Source of the DNA: Cystobacterineae bacterium
Lineage (GTDB): Bacteria > Myxococcota > Myxococcia > Myxococcales > Myxococcaceae
Length of the DNA: 64,000 bases
Assembly (NCBI GenBank): GCA_009782175.1
Contig: WRKR01000005.1
Location: 1 to 64,000 of the forward strand
Reading direction: 5' to 3'
The notes under the pieces were generated by a model, which saw only the letters and a program-made list of their open reading frames with translations, was not told the DNA's origin and ran no database searches. Of this stretch, positions 18,505-27,365 are shown one piece after another; within the stretch, counting starts at the first letter, position 1; each line of letters opens with the position of its first letter. The position numbers were made by a program, and so were the translations under genes.

Positions 18505-19794
18505 CTAGCGACCTGCCAAAACCTCTGCCGGAGACATTTTCTGAAGACGCCTGCTGGGCCCCCAAACACCCAGCAAAGCAGCCAACATGGCCCCCAGAAG
18601 TGCCCCTATACACCCCAGGACAGGAAGCATAAAAAGGTTTTTGGGCAACAGTGGAATGTCCCCAAGCACTTGAAACAAAAAAACATTCAACAAATGCCCG
18701 CCACCTAAGGCTGCAGCAATGCCCAGGCCTCCGCCCACCAAAGCCAAAATAAGGGCTTGGACCATCACTGTCCATGCCAATTGTGCAGGTGTAGCTCCCA
18801 CTGCACGAAAAATAGCAAATTCCGTTTCGCGCATGCGCAGAGAGTGGGACATGCCCTGCGCAATGTTCAGCGTCGCCAAAACACCAATGAGGATGGACAG
18901 CAAAGACAAGGCCCCTGTTGTGGCCCATATGGCAAGGCCCAGCTGCCTGGCCCTCTGGCGCTCTCCCTCATCCACTTTAAAGCCCATGTGCTCTAACTCT
19001 TGGATCAGCTTTGGCACATGGGCGCTGTCTGTCACCTCAACCACCACCGAGGAATAATGCTCCGCGTCCTTCCCCAGGGCACGGTTAATGCGTTTGGCGG
19101 ACTCCAACGGAATGGAAATGCCTGCCAAAAAAGCCCTCGGTGAGAAACCGGCTATAAAAAATTCCTGGGCCAGTGCTTCTCCCGCGTTGCCCGCAAAAAA
19201 ACTCTGGTTGAAAACAACATCAAAACCAAAACCCTTTAACATGTCCTCGTTGCTCAGCAAAGGCAGCCCATTTTTGGGGGCAAAATGTTGGTTATAAACC
19301 TCTATTAAATAGGAGCTGAGCACCACCGGCACGCCCTCTTTTTCCTCAAAAAATATGTCCTCATCAACAAATAACGCTGTTGAAACTTCTGGCGCAAACA
19401 ATGCTGGCTCTATGCCTACCGCCATTATTTCCAGGCCCATGTGGATGCGCATGCCCAAAAGCGTGTCATTGATGCGCGTCGTCCCCGGTGCACGTACCTC
19501 CATTTTTCTATACAGGGTATGCACATGCTCCAAAGCCTGAAATGCTTCACAGGCCGCCTCATCCAACTTTTTGTATTCCTTTTCACCCAATGTCCATTGG
19601 GGCGCTTTCACCTCAAAACGCTTGGCATCCACAGGAAACAAATGCTGGATGAAGTGGGTCAGCCCCATGCCCACCCCCAGGAAAAACAACAGGGAGCCCA
19701 CCGCCAAAGCCATGCCAAAAACCGAGGACAATGCCAAAGAGAAGTCCCTCTTCAGCGACAAGCGCAACAATTTTTGCAAAGCCCAAAGCCTCAT
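18505..19794 (-). CDS. ABC transporter permease, MacB/LolC type
   Basis: 429 residues with the MacB/FtsX plan: one membrane segment near residues 18-45 (VFGMALAVGSLLFFLGVGMG), a large extracytoplasmic domain of about 230 residues, and three membrane segments in the last 150 residues (LAIWATTGALSLLSILIGVL, VMVQALILALVGGGLGIAAA, VLGCIGALLGAMLAALLGVW). A coupling motif MSPAEVLAGR closes the protein. Such permeases act by mechanotransmission rather than by passing substrate through the membrane. The ATG overlaps the stop of the ATPase gene (ATGA). Last gene of the pspA-led operon. Confidence 0.85.
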   Translation of the reverse strand: MRLWALQKLLRLSLKRDFSLALSSVFGMALAVGSLLFFLGVGMGLTHFIQHLFPVDAKRFEVKAPQWTLGEKEYKKLDEAACEAFQALEHVHTLYRKMEVRAPGTTRINDTLLGMRIHMGLEIMAVGIEPALFAPEVSTALFVDEDIFFEEKEGVPVVLSSYLIEVYNQHFAPKNGLPLLSNEDMLKGFGFDVVFNQSFFAGNAGEALAQEFFIAGFSPRAFLAGISIPLESAKRINRALGKDAEHYSSVVVEVTDSAHVPKLIQELEHMGFKVDEGERQRARQLGLAIWATTGALSLLSILIGVLATLNIAQGMSHSLRMRETEFAIFRAVGATPAQLAWTVMVQALILALVGGGLGIAAALGGGHLLNVFLFQVLGDIPLLPKNLFMLPVLGCIGALLGAMLAALLGVWGPSRRLQKMSPAEVLAGR

Positions 19795-20453
19795 TGCAAA
19801 CGCCCTTGCTCCAAGTTGAGGTGGCGCTGGGCTGCTTTCAACAACAAAGGCTCATGCGTCGCCACCACCAGCGTCAGCCCTTCTGCATTCAGCCGCACAA
19901 GCAAGTCCACAATGCTTTGCGTGGTTTGTGCATCCAAGTTGCCTGTGGGCTCGTCGCACAGCATCAGGCGCGCACCCGCAAACAAGGCGCGCGCAATGGC
20001 CATGCGTTGCCTTTCGCCTCCTGAAAGCTGTGCAGGCGTGGACTTGGCCTTGTCGCCTAAGCCTACGGCTTGGAGCATTTGCAAAGCCCTGGGTATTATG
20101 TCTGGAGGGGGGGCTTTGGAAAACAATGCCGGCAAGGCAACGTTTTCTAATGCGGACCAGCCCTGAATGAGGTGGAAACTTTGGAATACGCTGGCCACTG
20201 TTGTGGCCCTATAGTGGGCCAGCTCCCTGGAAGAAAGCTTGGACAACACCTCCTCGCCTATGCGTACTTCTCCTTCATAACACAAATCCAAAGCCCCCAA
20301 AATGTTGAGCAGCGTCGTCTTCCCACTGCCGGATTTGCCGCTGAGCGCAACAAACTCCCCCGAAGCAACCTCTAAGCTGGGAATGGAAAGCGCATGCACC
20401 GCATGGGCATGCGCCTTCTCAAACACTTTGCTTAAGTTGCGGACTTCAATCAC
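19791..20453 (-). CDS. ABC transporter ATP-binding protein, LolD/MacB type
   Basis: 220 residues from the GTG at 20453, which overlaps the TGA of the upstream lipoprotein gene (GTGA); the longer open frame lies inside that gene. Walker A GKSGSGKTTL, Q-loop in VFQSFHLIQGWSALENV, signature LSGGERQRMAIARAL, Walker B LMLCDEPTGNLD and switch His in VATHE are all intact. Family members extract lipoproteins (LolD), export peptides (MacB) or regulate cell wall hydrolases (FtsE). The operon context (PspA, lipoprotein, periplasmic binding protein) points to an envelope function. Confidence 0.9.
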   Translation of the reverse strand: MIEVRNLSKVFEKAHAHAVHALSIPSLEVASGEFVALSGKSGSGKTTLLNILGALDLCYEGEVRIGEEVLSKLSSRELAHYRATTVASVFQSFHLIQGWSALENVALPALFSKAPPPDIIPRALQMLQAVGLGDKAKSTPAQLSGGERQRMAIARALFAGARLMLCDEPTGNLDAQTTQSIVDLLVRLNAEGLTLVVATHEPLLLKAAQRHLNLEQGRLQ

Positions 20454-22030
20454 CGAGGGGCACTCTCGGTGATATGCTCCACAACCCACTGGGCATATTC
20501 TGCGTTGGCCTCCATGCCCACCAATATATATTCTGTTTGCTTCATCTCTTCTCCAAACAGCAACTCCCTGAACTCCCTATCCTGCGCAAAGGCATTGAGG
20601 TGGATGGCCATCGCCACAGGAAAACGCTGCATTTTTTGGAGCATCATCTTTTCCATGGCGCTGGGCACCTCGCCCTCATACACTTGCATGTCTTTTGCAA
20701 TGCGCACTTTGTTTGGCCCCACAGCCTGAAACTGAAAGTTTTCCCTCCTCAGCTGCGCTTGCCACACCGGTGCAGCAGAAGAGGCTTTGTTGGCTTCAAC
20801 TTTGTCTGCTGCAACTTTGTCTGTTTTAACTTTGTCTGCTTCAACTTTTTCTGCAGAAAGCAGCGAAGCCAACAGGCTCACCGCGTTTTCCGCACCTTCT
20901 GTGAGCAAAAAGTCCACGCTCCAGAGCACGTTCAGCTTAGCGTCTTCCTCATTTATTGGTTTTTTAAAGTCCTCGTCTCCCTCATCCATTGTTTTTTTAA
21001 AGTCCTCCTTGGCCTCTCCCTCATCCGTTGTTGTTTTGAGCCAGGCTCTCCCGAGGAAGGGGGACTCCAGGTCTCCTTTCATGGTTTCAACCTCCTCATT
21101 TCCTGTGAGTTGCAACCCGAATACGGAGGCGAAGGGGTTGAGCAGCTGAGTATACCAATCCCATCTCACGGAAGACCAAAAGCTCACTGTCGCCCCGCCC
21201 AGTCCTTGAGTCCATTGTTTCTCTACAAAGGGCAGCATCTGCATCGCCGGTATAACAGCTTCCTGGCCCTGACGAGAGAGGACATTCCCCACCATCTTCG
21301 CGCTGGGCTGCAGAGTAAGGCCGGCCCCTATCCATTCCACCGGGCTCGTCTCGTCTTGAATGTGGAACCACGTAGACACAACGCGTCCCGCGGGAAACCT
21401 GGAGGCCATTTTCAGCAAAACCTCTGTGTGCTTGGCCCAGCTTTTGTCTGCGGGCAGCTGAGTCCTCTTTTGCAAGGCCTCCAGCTCATCCCCTATCCAA
21501 AACAGCGCATAGCCCGGCTTTTGCTCCAAAACAACAAAAGTGCCGGCGTGGTGCCAGCCATATAAGCCTGCAGGCATATTGGGCTGTACCTCCCACTTGT
21601 CTTCGCCTATAAAATTTTTCTCAATGGCAGCCAACAGCGCATCCGGCTTCAACACCGGCAAAGCCAGCAATGCAACAAAGTCCTCCTTCTGGCCACTGAA
21701 ACTCAGCGGGGCTTGTACATTTATCCCCATCTCCTGCCATGTTGCCAGGGAGAACCAATCCAAACCTGTGTGCTCCTTGCCCTCTTCCTGAAACCCCTCC
21801 AGGCCCTTTTTAAAGCGCTCCATAAAGGAGAGCTGCTTCACCTTTTCCAGGGAAGCTTTGAGCTCTTCCATAGAAGAAGCCACCATAAACCATTCTGCTT
21901 CTTCAGGTGTCCACGAGGCCAAAGTCTCCACGCTTTTTTCAGAAACGGAATGAGAGGGACACCGCTTTGCACAGCCCATGCTGAGTGCCAGTGTCAACAT
22001 TCCTATGGCATATGCCATTGTTTTATTCAT
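20450..22030 (-). CDS. Large lipoprotein of unknown function, ABC/PspA operon
   Basis: 526 residues from the ATG at 22030, which overlaps the upstream stop (ATGA). Signal peptide with lipobox LSMGC. The body has no family I recognise: an alpha/beta domain (about 30-330) is followed by acidic repeats (EDFKKTMDEGDEDFKKP) and a DKVxA tandem stretch, then a C-terminal domain of about 110 residues. Position between the membrane coiled-coil protein and the ABC ATPase, with four-base overlaps on both sides, says it belongs to the transporter machinery. Confidence 0.75.
   Translation of the reverse strand: MNKTMAYAIGMLTLALSMGCAKRCPSHSVSEKSVETLASWTPEEAEWFMVASSMEELKASLEKVKQLSFMERFKKGLEGFQEEGKEHTGLDWFSLATWQEMGINVQAPLSFSGQKEDFVALLALPVLKPDALLAAIEKNFIGEDKWEVQPNMPAGLYGWHHAGTFVVLEQKPGYALFWIGDELEALQKRTQLPADKSWAKHTEVLLKMASRFPAGRVVSTWFHIQDETSPVEWIGAGLTLQPSAKMVGNVLSRQGQEAVIPAMQMLPFVEKQWTQGLGGATVSFWSSVRWDWYTQLLNPFASVFGLQLTGNEEVETMKGDLESPFLGRAWLKTTTDEGEAKEDFKKTMDEGDEDFKKPINEEDAKLNVLWSVDFLLTEGAENAVSLLASLLSAEKVEADKVKTDKVAADKVEANKASSAAPVWQAQLRRENFQFQAVGPNKVRIAKDMQVYEGEVPSAMEKMMLQKMQRFPVAMAIHLNAFAQDREFRELLFGEEMKQTEYILVGMEANAEYAQWVVEHITESAPR
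20795..20854 (-). repeat. In-frame 15-bp tandem repeat in lipoprotein gene
   Basis: Four 15-bp units of the form TTCAACTTTGTCTGC (plus strand), encoding the charged five-residue unit D-K-V-x-A. Confidence 0.8.
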
Positions 22031-22824
22031 CGTCTTATACCTGCCTTTTGGGTGTTCCAATGCGTAAGCTCCTCTGAAAATTCCATAAACTGTTCCATTT
22101 CCCTAACGGTTTCTTCTGTGGCCACCGTTTGCTGCGTCAAAAGCTCCAGCTGGCGGTTGACGGACTCAGGGTCCCTTATGCTGACGGCTTGCTCGTTGGT
22201 GAGGCGAAGCAAGTCTTCAATGCTGGCCAGTTGGTGGCTCATCCACTCGCGGCTTTCTTCCGCATATAAAAAGCGGGAAAGCCGCTTCTCTAAAATTTCA
22301 GCCCTCCGTTTTTTAATGTCTGCCAAACGAGAGCCTCCTTCTGTTGAAATGTCCTTTGACACTTCCTTCAACTCTTCTTCAATGCTTTTTTTCTCTTCAG
22401 GCCTAAAACAATGCCGGTATAAGTTGAGGCCCACCACCAGGCGCAAAAAAGCCATCAGCAAAGCACTCAAATGCCTCGCGGAGCTCAGCTGCAGTTGTTT
22501 GCCCCCAGGCAAACGGGCATAACTCTCAAGCGTCTTGTCTTTTAAAACACGCAAGCACTCATAATGGCGGCGCTGAGAAACCGAAAGCTCCGCCAACAAA
22601 CGCGCCTCTTCGCGAGCCAAAGGCGTAGCCTGTGGAGCATGGTGCGCGCGCGCCCACAAAGCCCCGAGGCTGATGCAAAGGGCGCTGCCGGCCATGGCGC
22701 CAAGGCCTGAAGCCAGAGGAATGGCCCATGCTCCCACAGGCAGGCCTGTCCACAGGACGGAGAGGCCCGAAAAAACCCCTGCTACCGGAATGGATAGCCA
22801 TGAAAAGGTAGAAAACTTATTCAC
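22027..22824 (-). CDS. Membrane protein with long coiled coil, ABC/PspA operon
   Basis: 265 residues. Two adjacent hydrophobic segments at the N-terminus (about 8-32 and 34-55: SIPVAGVFSGLSVLWTGL and AIPLASGLGAMAGSALCI), then about 200 residues of charged helix with heptad character (KKSIEEELKEVSKDIS, LELLTQQTVATEETVREME). Probably a membrane-anchored cytoplasmic coiled coil. No family recognised. It starts 30 bases after the binding-protein gene and overlaps the lipoprotein gene (ATGA). A PspA-interacting role would fit, but is inference. Confidence 0.75.
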   Translation of the reverse strand: MNKFSTFSWLSIPVAGVFSGLSVLWTGLPVGAWAIPLASGLGAMAGSALCISLGALWARAHHAPQATPLAREEARLLAELSVSQRRHYECLRVLKDKTLESYARLPGGKQLQLSSARHLSALLMAFLRLVVGLNLYRHCFRPEEKKSIEEELKEVSKDISTEGGSRLADIKKRRAEILEKRLSRFLYAEESREWMSHQLASIEDLLRLTNEQAVSIRDPESVNRQLELLTQQTVATEETVREMEQFMEFSEELTHWNTQKAGIRR

Positions 22825-22854
22825 ATTGTCTCACATAGGCAAGGGGGGCATAAC

Positions 22855-23994
22855 TCACTGTAGCTTAGCTAGCCGTTTTAAAGGTGTTAATTCAAGACTT
22901 TCTTCTGTGCGGGGTGCCGGTGGCCGCTCATAAAGCTTGGTGGCCAGGGCCATGGTGCTTTGGTAAAGCTCCGCATAGCCCACGGCTGCGTGTCCTTGCA
23001 GTCCAAAAAAAGCGAGGTTTTCCTGCAGGGAGGCCAAGGGCTCTTCTTGCAACAATTGTTCAGGCTTAAGCAGCTCAGGGTATTTTTTCTTCAAGCCCGC
23101 CAGCATGGGTTTGCCATAGCGGCCCATGTTCTGCTCCATTTCAAAAACCCCACGGAGCACACGCAAAGCCACCTCAGGGTACCTGGCGGCAAAGGCTCCC
23201 CTGGCTACCAAGAGGGAGGCCACCAAATGGGGGACTTCCGCTGTAGAGTCCAAAAATTCTCCTTTGTTTTGAAGGGCCCAGGGAAGCAACTCCCCATATA
23301 AACCCACGGCCGCATCGGCTGTGCCCTTGTCCAAAAAAAGGGCCGCCTCCAATGCGGAGTCCAAAGGAAGCAGGGTTACCTCATTGAGGCTGAGCCCCGC
23401 GCGCGAAAGTGTCCACAGCAACAAGTGGTGGCCAGGGCCCCACATTTCCACGGCAATGCGTTTGTTTCGCAGTTGCGCAGGGTGGTGCAAGCCTTGTGTG
23501 CCTACCAATAAGTCCTGCCCCCGGCTCCAGCCCATAAGCATGAGTACGCGTGGGGCTGCAGCCTTCAAACGGGGGGCTGTCAGCACCAAAGTCGGCATGC
23601 TGAGCACGGCCATGTCTATGCCACCCTGCTCCCCCCCCTGGGCCAAGGCTTGGCTCAACTCCGTGCTGTTGGAAAAAACGCGAATGCGGACTTCCACGCC
23701 GAAAGACTGACTCCACAGCCCTTCTTCTTCTGCTGCCCACAACAAAGGCCCTGCAAAACCGCGCAGGGTTGTGCCTATATAGGTGGGGCGCAAAATGAAA
23801 ACAGCCCTCTCATGTGCAGGAGCAGCAACGCCTGCCGGAAAGTCCGCGGCATAGAGAACGGGCCCTTGCGGCTGCGCGCGCTTGTGTAGCCCTAAAGAGG
23901 AGAGCAAGGCCAGGCTGAGGGCCAATACAAATAAAAAAGCCAAGGCAAGCCAATGCCCCCTGCTCAGCTTTTTGGGAGAAGCTTTGGCATTCAA
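22855..23994 (-). CDS. NMT1/THI5-like periplasmic substrate-binding protein, membrane-anchored
   Basis: 379 residues. An N-terminal signal anchor (WLALAFLFVLALSLALLSSLGL) has no lipobox, so the protein is probably tethered. The body fits the NMT1/TauA class: a strand-helix start, DMAVLSMPTLVL, VGTQGLHHPAQLRNKRIAVE, HHLLLWTLSRAGLSLNEVTLLPL, GTADAAVGLYGELLPWALQ. Usual relatives bind sulfonates, nitrate or thiamine precursors and pair with an importer permease of the BPD class. Here the operon has a MacB-like permease instead, so the usual import role is doubtful. The start overlaps the pspA stop (ATGA). Confidence 0.78.
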   Translation of the reverse strand: MNAKASPKKLSRGHWLALAFLFVLALSLALLSSLGLHKRAQPQGPVLYAADFPAGVAAPAHERAVFILRPTYIGTTLRGFAGPLLWAAEEEGLWSQSFGVEVRIRVFSNSTELSQALAQGGEQGGIDMAVLSMPTLVLTAPRLKAAAPRVLMLMGWSRGQDLLVGTQGLHHPAQLRNKRIAVEMWGPGHHLLLWTLSRAGLSLNEVTLLPLDSALEAALFLDKGTADAAVGLYGELLPWALQNKGEFLDSTAEVPHLVASLLVARGAFAARYPEVALRVLRGVFEMEQNMGRYGKPMLAGLKKKYPELLKPEQLLQEEPLASLQENLAFFGLQGHAAVGYAELYQSTMALATKLYERPPAPRTEESLELTPLKRLAKLQ

Positions 23995-24728
23995 CTTTTC
24001 AAGTTAACCTTTTTGCCAAGGGTTTTTTCAGGTGCCGGTGAAACCTCCTCTGGAGGGGAAGCCTCCATTAGCCCCATTTCCAATTTCATTTGTTTGACCA
24101 AGTCCATGGCCTGCATTTTTTCAACCTCTTCTTCAAGGTTGACGGAAGGGGTGTCGATGGATTCCAAAGCCATGGCCATGCGCGCTTCATTTAAGGCCGC
24201 CTGCTCATTAACCTTGCGCACCATTTCGTCATGGGTCGCATCCACGCCTGTCACTTTGAAGGATTCCAGGGCATCTGCCACTTTCGCCTGCCACTGCGCG
24301 CGTTGCGCATCCCTTATGGCGGACATGGCTTCCTGCGTTTTGCGCTCTTTTTCGCGCATAAACGCCTTTTTCACCGTCAGGGCCTTCTCATAGGCCTCTG
24401 TGGCCAACACCAGCTGGGCTTCCACTTGGGCCAGGGCCGCTTTCTCCGTTTGCAGCCGCTGCGCATATTGGGCGGCCACCTCATCCTTGCCCAGCTGAAT
24501 GGCTGCTTTTATTTTGGCCGTCAACTCGCGGATTTGGGCCGCGTGCTTGTCCCTCTCTTTCTGCAACAGGGACATGTTGGCGCGTACCATGGCCACTTGC
24601 TCATTCATCCTCGGCACCTGGTCGTTTAAGTCCCTGATGTTCTGCTCTAAAATAAGCTCCGGGTTTTCTATGTTGCTGACAGCAGCACCCAAAAAACTGC
24701 GCACCGCTCTGACAAGTCGCTTCCACAT
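23991..24728 (-). CDS. pspA: PspA/IM30 family membrane-remodelling protein
   Basis: 245 residues from the ATG at 24728, six bases after TGGAG; an ATG six bases upstream is the alternative. Nearly all helix, starting with MWKRLVRAVRSFLGAAV, an amphipathic membrane-binding helix, then NPELILEQNIRDLNDQVP, the PspA family hallmark, and the hairpin and distal helices. The C-terminal tail (about 30 residues, PPEEVSPAPEKTLGK) is extra and disordered. PspA/IM30 proteins are ESCRT-III relatives that coat and repair the inner membrane. First gene of the six-gene ABC operon. Confidence 0.9.
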   Translation of the reverse strand: MWKRLVRAVRSFLGAAVSNIENPELILEQNIRDLNDQVPRMNEQVAMVRANMSLLQKERDKHAAQIRELTAKIKAAIQLGKDEVAAQYAQRLQTEKAALAQVEAQLVLATEAYEKALTVKKAFMREKERKTQEAMSAIRDAQRAQWQAKVADALESFKVTGVDATHDEMVRKVNEQAALNEARMAMALESIDTPSVNLEEEVEKMQAMDLVKQMKLEMGLMEASPPEEVSPAPEKTLGKKVNLKS

Positions 24729-24994
24729 ATGCATCTCCACTCCAGTGGCTTTGTTTTGGCTTATTTCCCCAAGGCATGCCACCTCTTTGTTTTTCTGCCC
24801 ACCTGGGGAAAACCACGGTTGGCCCCCACTATAAACCTAAAGTTTTGCGGTTTCCTTCCTCTCTTTCACCTTTCGCCTGCAGGCAGGGGCTTTGCAGAGT
24901 ACCAATATATTTGTTTTGTTGGGTTTTGAGAAAAACACCCCCTTCAAAGCCCTGTAGGGTTGTGGCGTGGGGGTTGGCTCAACCCTCATCCGCT
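24729..24994. other. Intergenic region upstream of pspA
   Basis: 266 bases without a gene; should hold the pspA operon promoter and the end of the NatAB-like operon. On the minus strand TGGCATGCCTTGGGG (24768-24782) recalls a sigma-54 -24 half but has no GC at -12. No hairpin with a T-tract is seen. Confidence 0.4.
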
Positions 24995-26197
24995 CTATGC
25001 TTTGGGGGGGGCACCAAATACGTTTCGCTCATCCAAAAAAATACGGGTGGAGGTTTTTTGAAATACCACGGCCAACAGCACCGTAACAGCCAAAGTCAGG
25101 GCTGCGGGCCCATATTCCACGTTTCCAAAAACACAGGCTTTGGCCAAGAGGGCCAAGTTGACGAGAGGCATCCACGCCAAAGGCCAGGAAAGCTCCATGC
25201 CGGGAAAAACCACCACCAGGCTGGCCATGAGGGAGGCCAAAGCGGCCAGGGAGGTGGTGGTTTGGCTGGCTTTGAGTGTGCGCGCCACGCTTGCCAGGGC
25301 AATGCAAATGCTGCTGGCCAAAAAAGCGGCCGGCACAAAGCACACACACAAAAAGGCCAGCTGCCCCCATTGGAAATGTAGATGTTGTAGCTCCAGGCCC
25401 CACTCTTTTTCTGGCAACACCCAGGTGGCAACCAGGAAAAGCCCTATAAAAACAGCCAGGTTTAAAAAGGCTGAAAACAAGGCCGAGGCGCTGATAATGG
25501 CTTGCTTGGCGCGCAGCACTTGCTTGGGCTTGAGCGGTGCGGAGAGCAAAGTTTCGAGTGTCCCGCGCTCTTTTTCTCCTGTCACCAAATCCGTCGCCAA
25601 GTTGGCGGAGCTCATAAAGAGTGTGTTGACAATGCAAAAACCTATAAGCACCGCCAACATTTCCAGCCAGGGGCTTTGCTGGGTTACATCCACCTCTTCT
25701 ATTACCATGGGTTTGGCAAAGGCCTTGGAGAGCTCCATCTTCTCAAAGCGTTTTTCCAGGCGCTCCTGGTTTAAGGCTTCCAGGGCTTTATGCAAGCGCT
25801 CTTTCACCTCTTTGGAGCGCTCTTGTTGTCTGGAATAATACAGGCGCAACTTCACAGAGTGTTGCATGTCGCTCTCTTCAAAATGCCCTTCGGCTTCGAC
25901 GAAGGCCCAGAGCTTTTTCTGGGTTATGTGCTCCAGCGCCTCTTCGCGCGCCTTCACCTCCAGAGGCGTATGCTGAAGCTGCCCTTGGAGCACATCCACC
26001 ATGGAGCGGTTTGCAACGCTGGCCGGCAACACCTCATGGGCCAGGCTCTGCTTGGCCCACCACGTGCCATAGAGGATGCCACCAAAGGCCAGCGGCATGG
26101 CCAACACCGGCATCACCAAGGTGAAAAAAACAGCTCGCTTGTCGCGCAAAAACTCACGCAACTCTTTTTTAAACAGCACCCACGTCGCGCCTCTCAT
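24995..26197 (-). CDS. ABC-2 type transporter permease (NatB-like)
   Basis: 400 residues. One membrane segment near the N-terminus (AVFFTLVMPVLAMPLAFGGIL), a soluble domain of about 150 residues, then five hydrophobic segments (WLEMLAVLIGFCIVNTLF, ALFSAFLNLAVFIGLFLVAT, LAFLCVCFVPAAFLASSI, LAALASLMASLVVVFPG, ALTLAVTVLLAVVFQ), with the cytoplasmic EKERGTLETLLSAPL motif typical of the NatB/YhgE-like ABC-2 class. Exports Na+ or small toxic compounds in known members; substrate here unknown. Overlaps the ATPase gene by four bases. Confidence 0.88.
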   Translation of the reverse strand: MRGATWVLFKKELREFLRDKRAVFFTLVMPVLAMPLAFGGILYGTWWAKQSLAHEVLPASVANRSMVDVLQGQLQHTPLEVKAREEALEHITQKKLWAFVEAEGHFEESDMQHSVKLRLYYSRQQERSKEVKERLHKALEALNQERLEKRFEKMELSKAFAKPMVIEEVDVTQQSPWLEMLAVLIGFCIVNTLFMSSANLATDLVTGEKERGTLETLLSAPLKPKQVLRAKQAIISASALFSAFLNLAVFIGLFLVATWVLPEKEWGLELQHLHFQWGQLAFLCVCFVPAAFLASSICIALASVARTLKASQTTTSLAALASLMASLVVVFPGMELSWPLAWMPLVNLALLAKACVFGNVEYGPAALTLAVTVLLAVVFQKTSTRIFLDERNVFGAPPKA

Positions 26198-26946
26198 AAC
26201 TCCCCTTGGGCAAAATGCAGAAAAAGGTCGATCAGCCGAAGTTTGCCGCTTTGCTGTTTTAACGCTTCCAGGGTGCCCTGGGTCGCCATGCGGCCCTTGC
26301 GAAGGAATAAAACCCTGTCACACAAATATTCTATCTCTTCCATGCGGTGTGTGGAAAACACCACGGCCCTCCCGCGGGCTTTGGCTTTTTGCACCAGTTG
26401 GACAATGTCATGGGAGGCCATCGGATCCAAAGTGGCCGTGGGCTCATCCAAAACATAGAGGCTGGGGTCGGCAACCAGCGCGCGTGCGACGGAGACGCGC
26501 TGGCGCATGCCTGAAGAGAGTTGGCCGCAGCGCTTGTCCAAAAAAGCATGCAAATGCATTTCCTCAGCCAGGCTGTTAATGCGGTTGGAGAGGGCAAGGC
26601 CACTGAGGCCATAAAGCTCTCCAAAAATGTGCAAAATGTCTCTGGGGCTCAGCTTCTCATAGAGGCGTGTATTGCCCGTTAAAAACCCCACCTGACGGCG
26701 CGCCTTCAGCGAAGGCTCCAACACGTCCATGCCCTCTATAAGGGTTTGCCCGGCCGTTGGCCGCATCAGCCCGGAAAGCATACGCAACAAGGTTGTTTTG
26801 CCGGAGCCGTTGGCCCCCAATATGCCCAATACCTCACCCGCATATAAGCGGAAGCTGACGCCCTCCACGGCCACTTCTGCACCAAAATGCTTTGTCAGCC
26901 CCACAGCTTCCACAACAGCATGCTGGGGGTCGGCCGTTTTATTCAA
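26194..26946 (-). CDS. ABC transporter ATP-binding protein (NatA/CcmA type)
   Basis: 250 residues with Walker A GANGSGKTTL, Q-loop at FLTGNTRLYEKLSPRD, signature LSSGMRQRVSVARAL, Walker B LYVLDEPTATLD and switch His in FSTHRMEE. Partner of the permease that follows, coupled by an ATGA overlap. Separated from the NHL gene by about 420 bases in divergent orientation. Confidence 0.92.
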   Translation of the reverse strand: MNKTADPQHAVVEAVGLTKHFGAEVAVEGVSFRLYAGEVLGILGANGSGKTTLLRMLSGLMRPTAGQTLIEGMDVLEPSLKARRQVGFLTGNTRLYEKLSPRDILHIFGELYGLSGLALSNRINSLAEEMHLHAFLDKRCGQLSSGMRQRVSVARALVADPSLYVLDEPTATLDPMASHDIVQLVQKAKARGRAVVFSTHRMEEIEYLCDRVLFLRKGRMATQGTLEALKQQSGKLRLIDLFLHFAQGEL

Positions 26947-27365
26947 TATACCTCCCTGGCCTTATGGCGACCTCATGAGACACTGCCCCCTCCTCGCGTT
27001 GTTGTACATGGCCATGGGCATAGCCTTGTCAGCCCCATTTGGCACCCTGAAGTTGTGAAAGTTTCCACCCGGCCCTCTAAACCCCAAAAACCAAGCCTTA
27101 AAGCCCTCCAGGCGGTTTTGGGGGTTGCGTTTTTCGGTTGCGTTTTCCGCAGACAGAAAAGCCGGGAAGGCGGCAAAACCCCCTCCTCTTTTCTGTGTGT
27201 CGGTTTGATTGGTCTATATACGCGACTGTTGGTTTTTATTGTGAGAAGGGGTGAAACATTTTTGGAGAAAGAGCGACATTGTTTAAGTTAGGCTTGTTGA
27301 AGTGAGCGGGCATATGGCCAAAGCCTGAAGGGGCTTTAGAGGGGTTATAGGACGTTGAGGCAACC
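26947..27365. other. Divergent intergenic region
   Basis: 419 bases between the ABC ATPase (leftward) and the NHL lipoprotein (rightward). No credible ORF. A small hairpin AAAGCC-TGAAGG-GGCTTT lies at 27320-27337, and GAGG sits five bases before the NHL start. Promoters for both sides must be here but I see no clean -35/-10 pair. Confidence 0.5.

Noticed and set aside
24765-24782. Sigma-54 promoter for the pspA operon
   Set aside because: The minus strand has TGGCATGCCTTGGGG, with a -24-like half but no GC at the -12 position, which sigma-54 requires.
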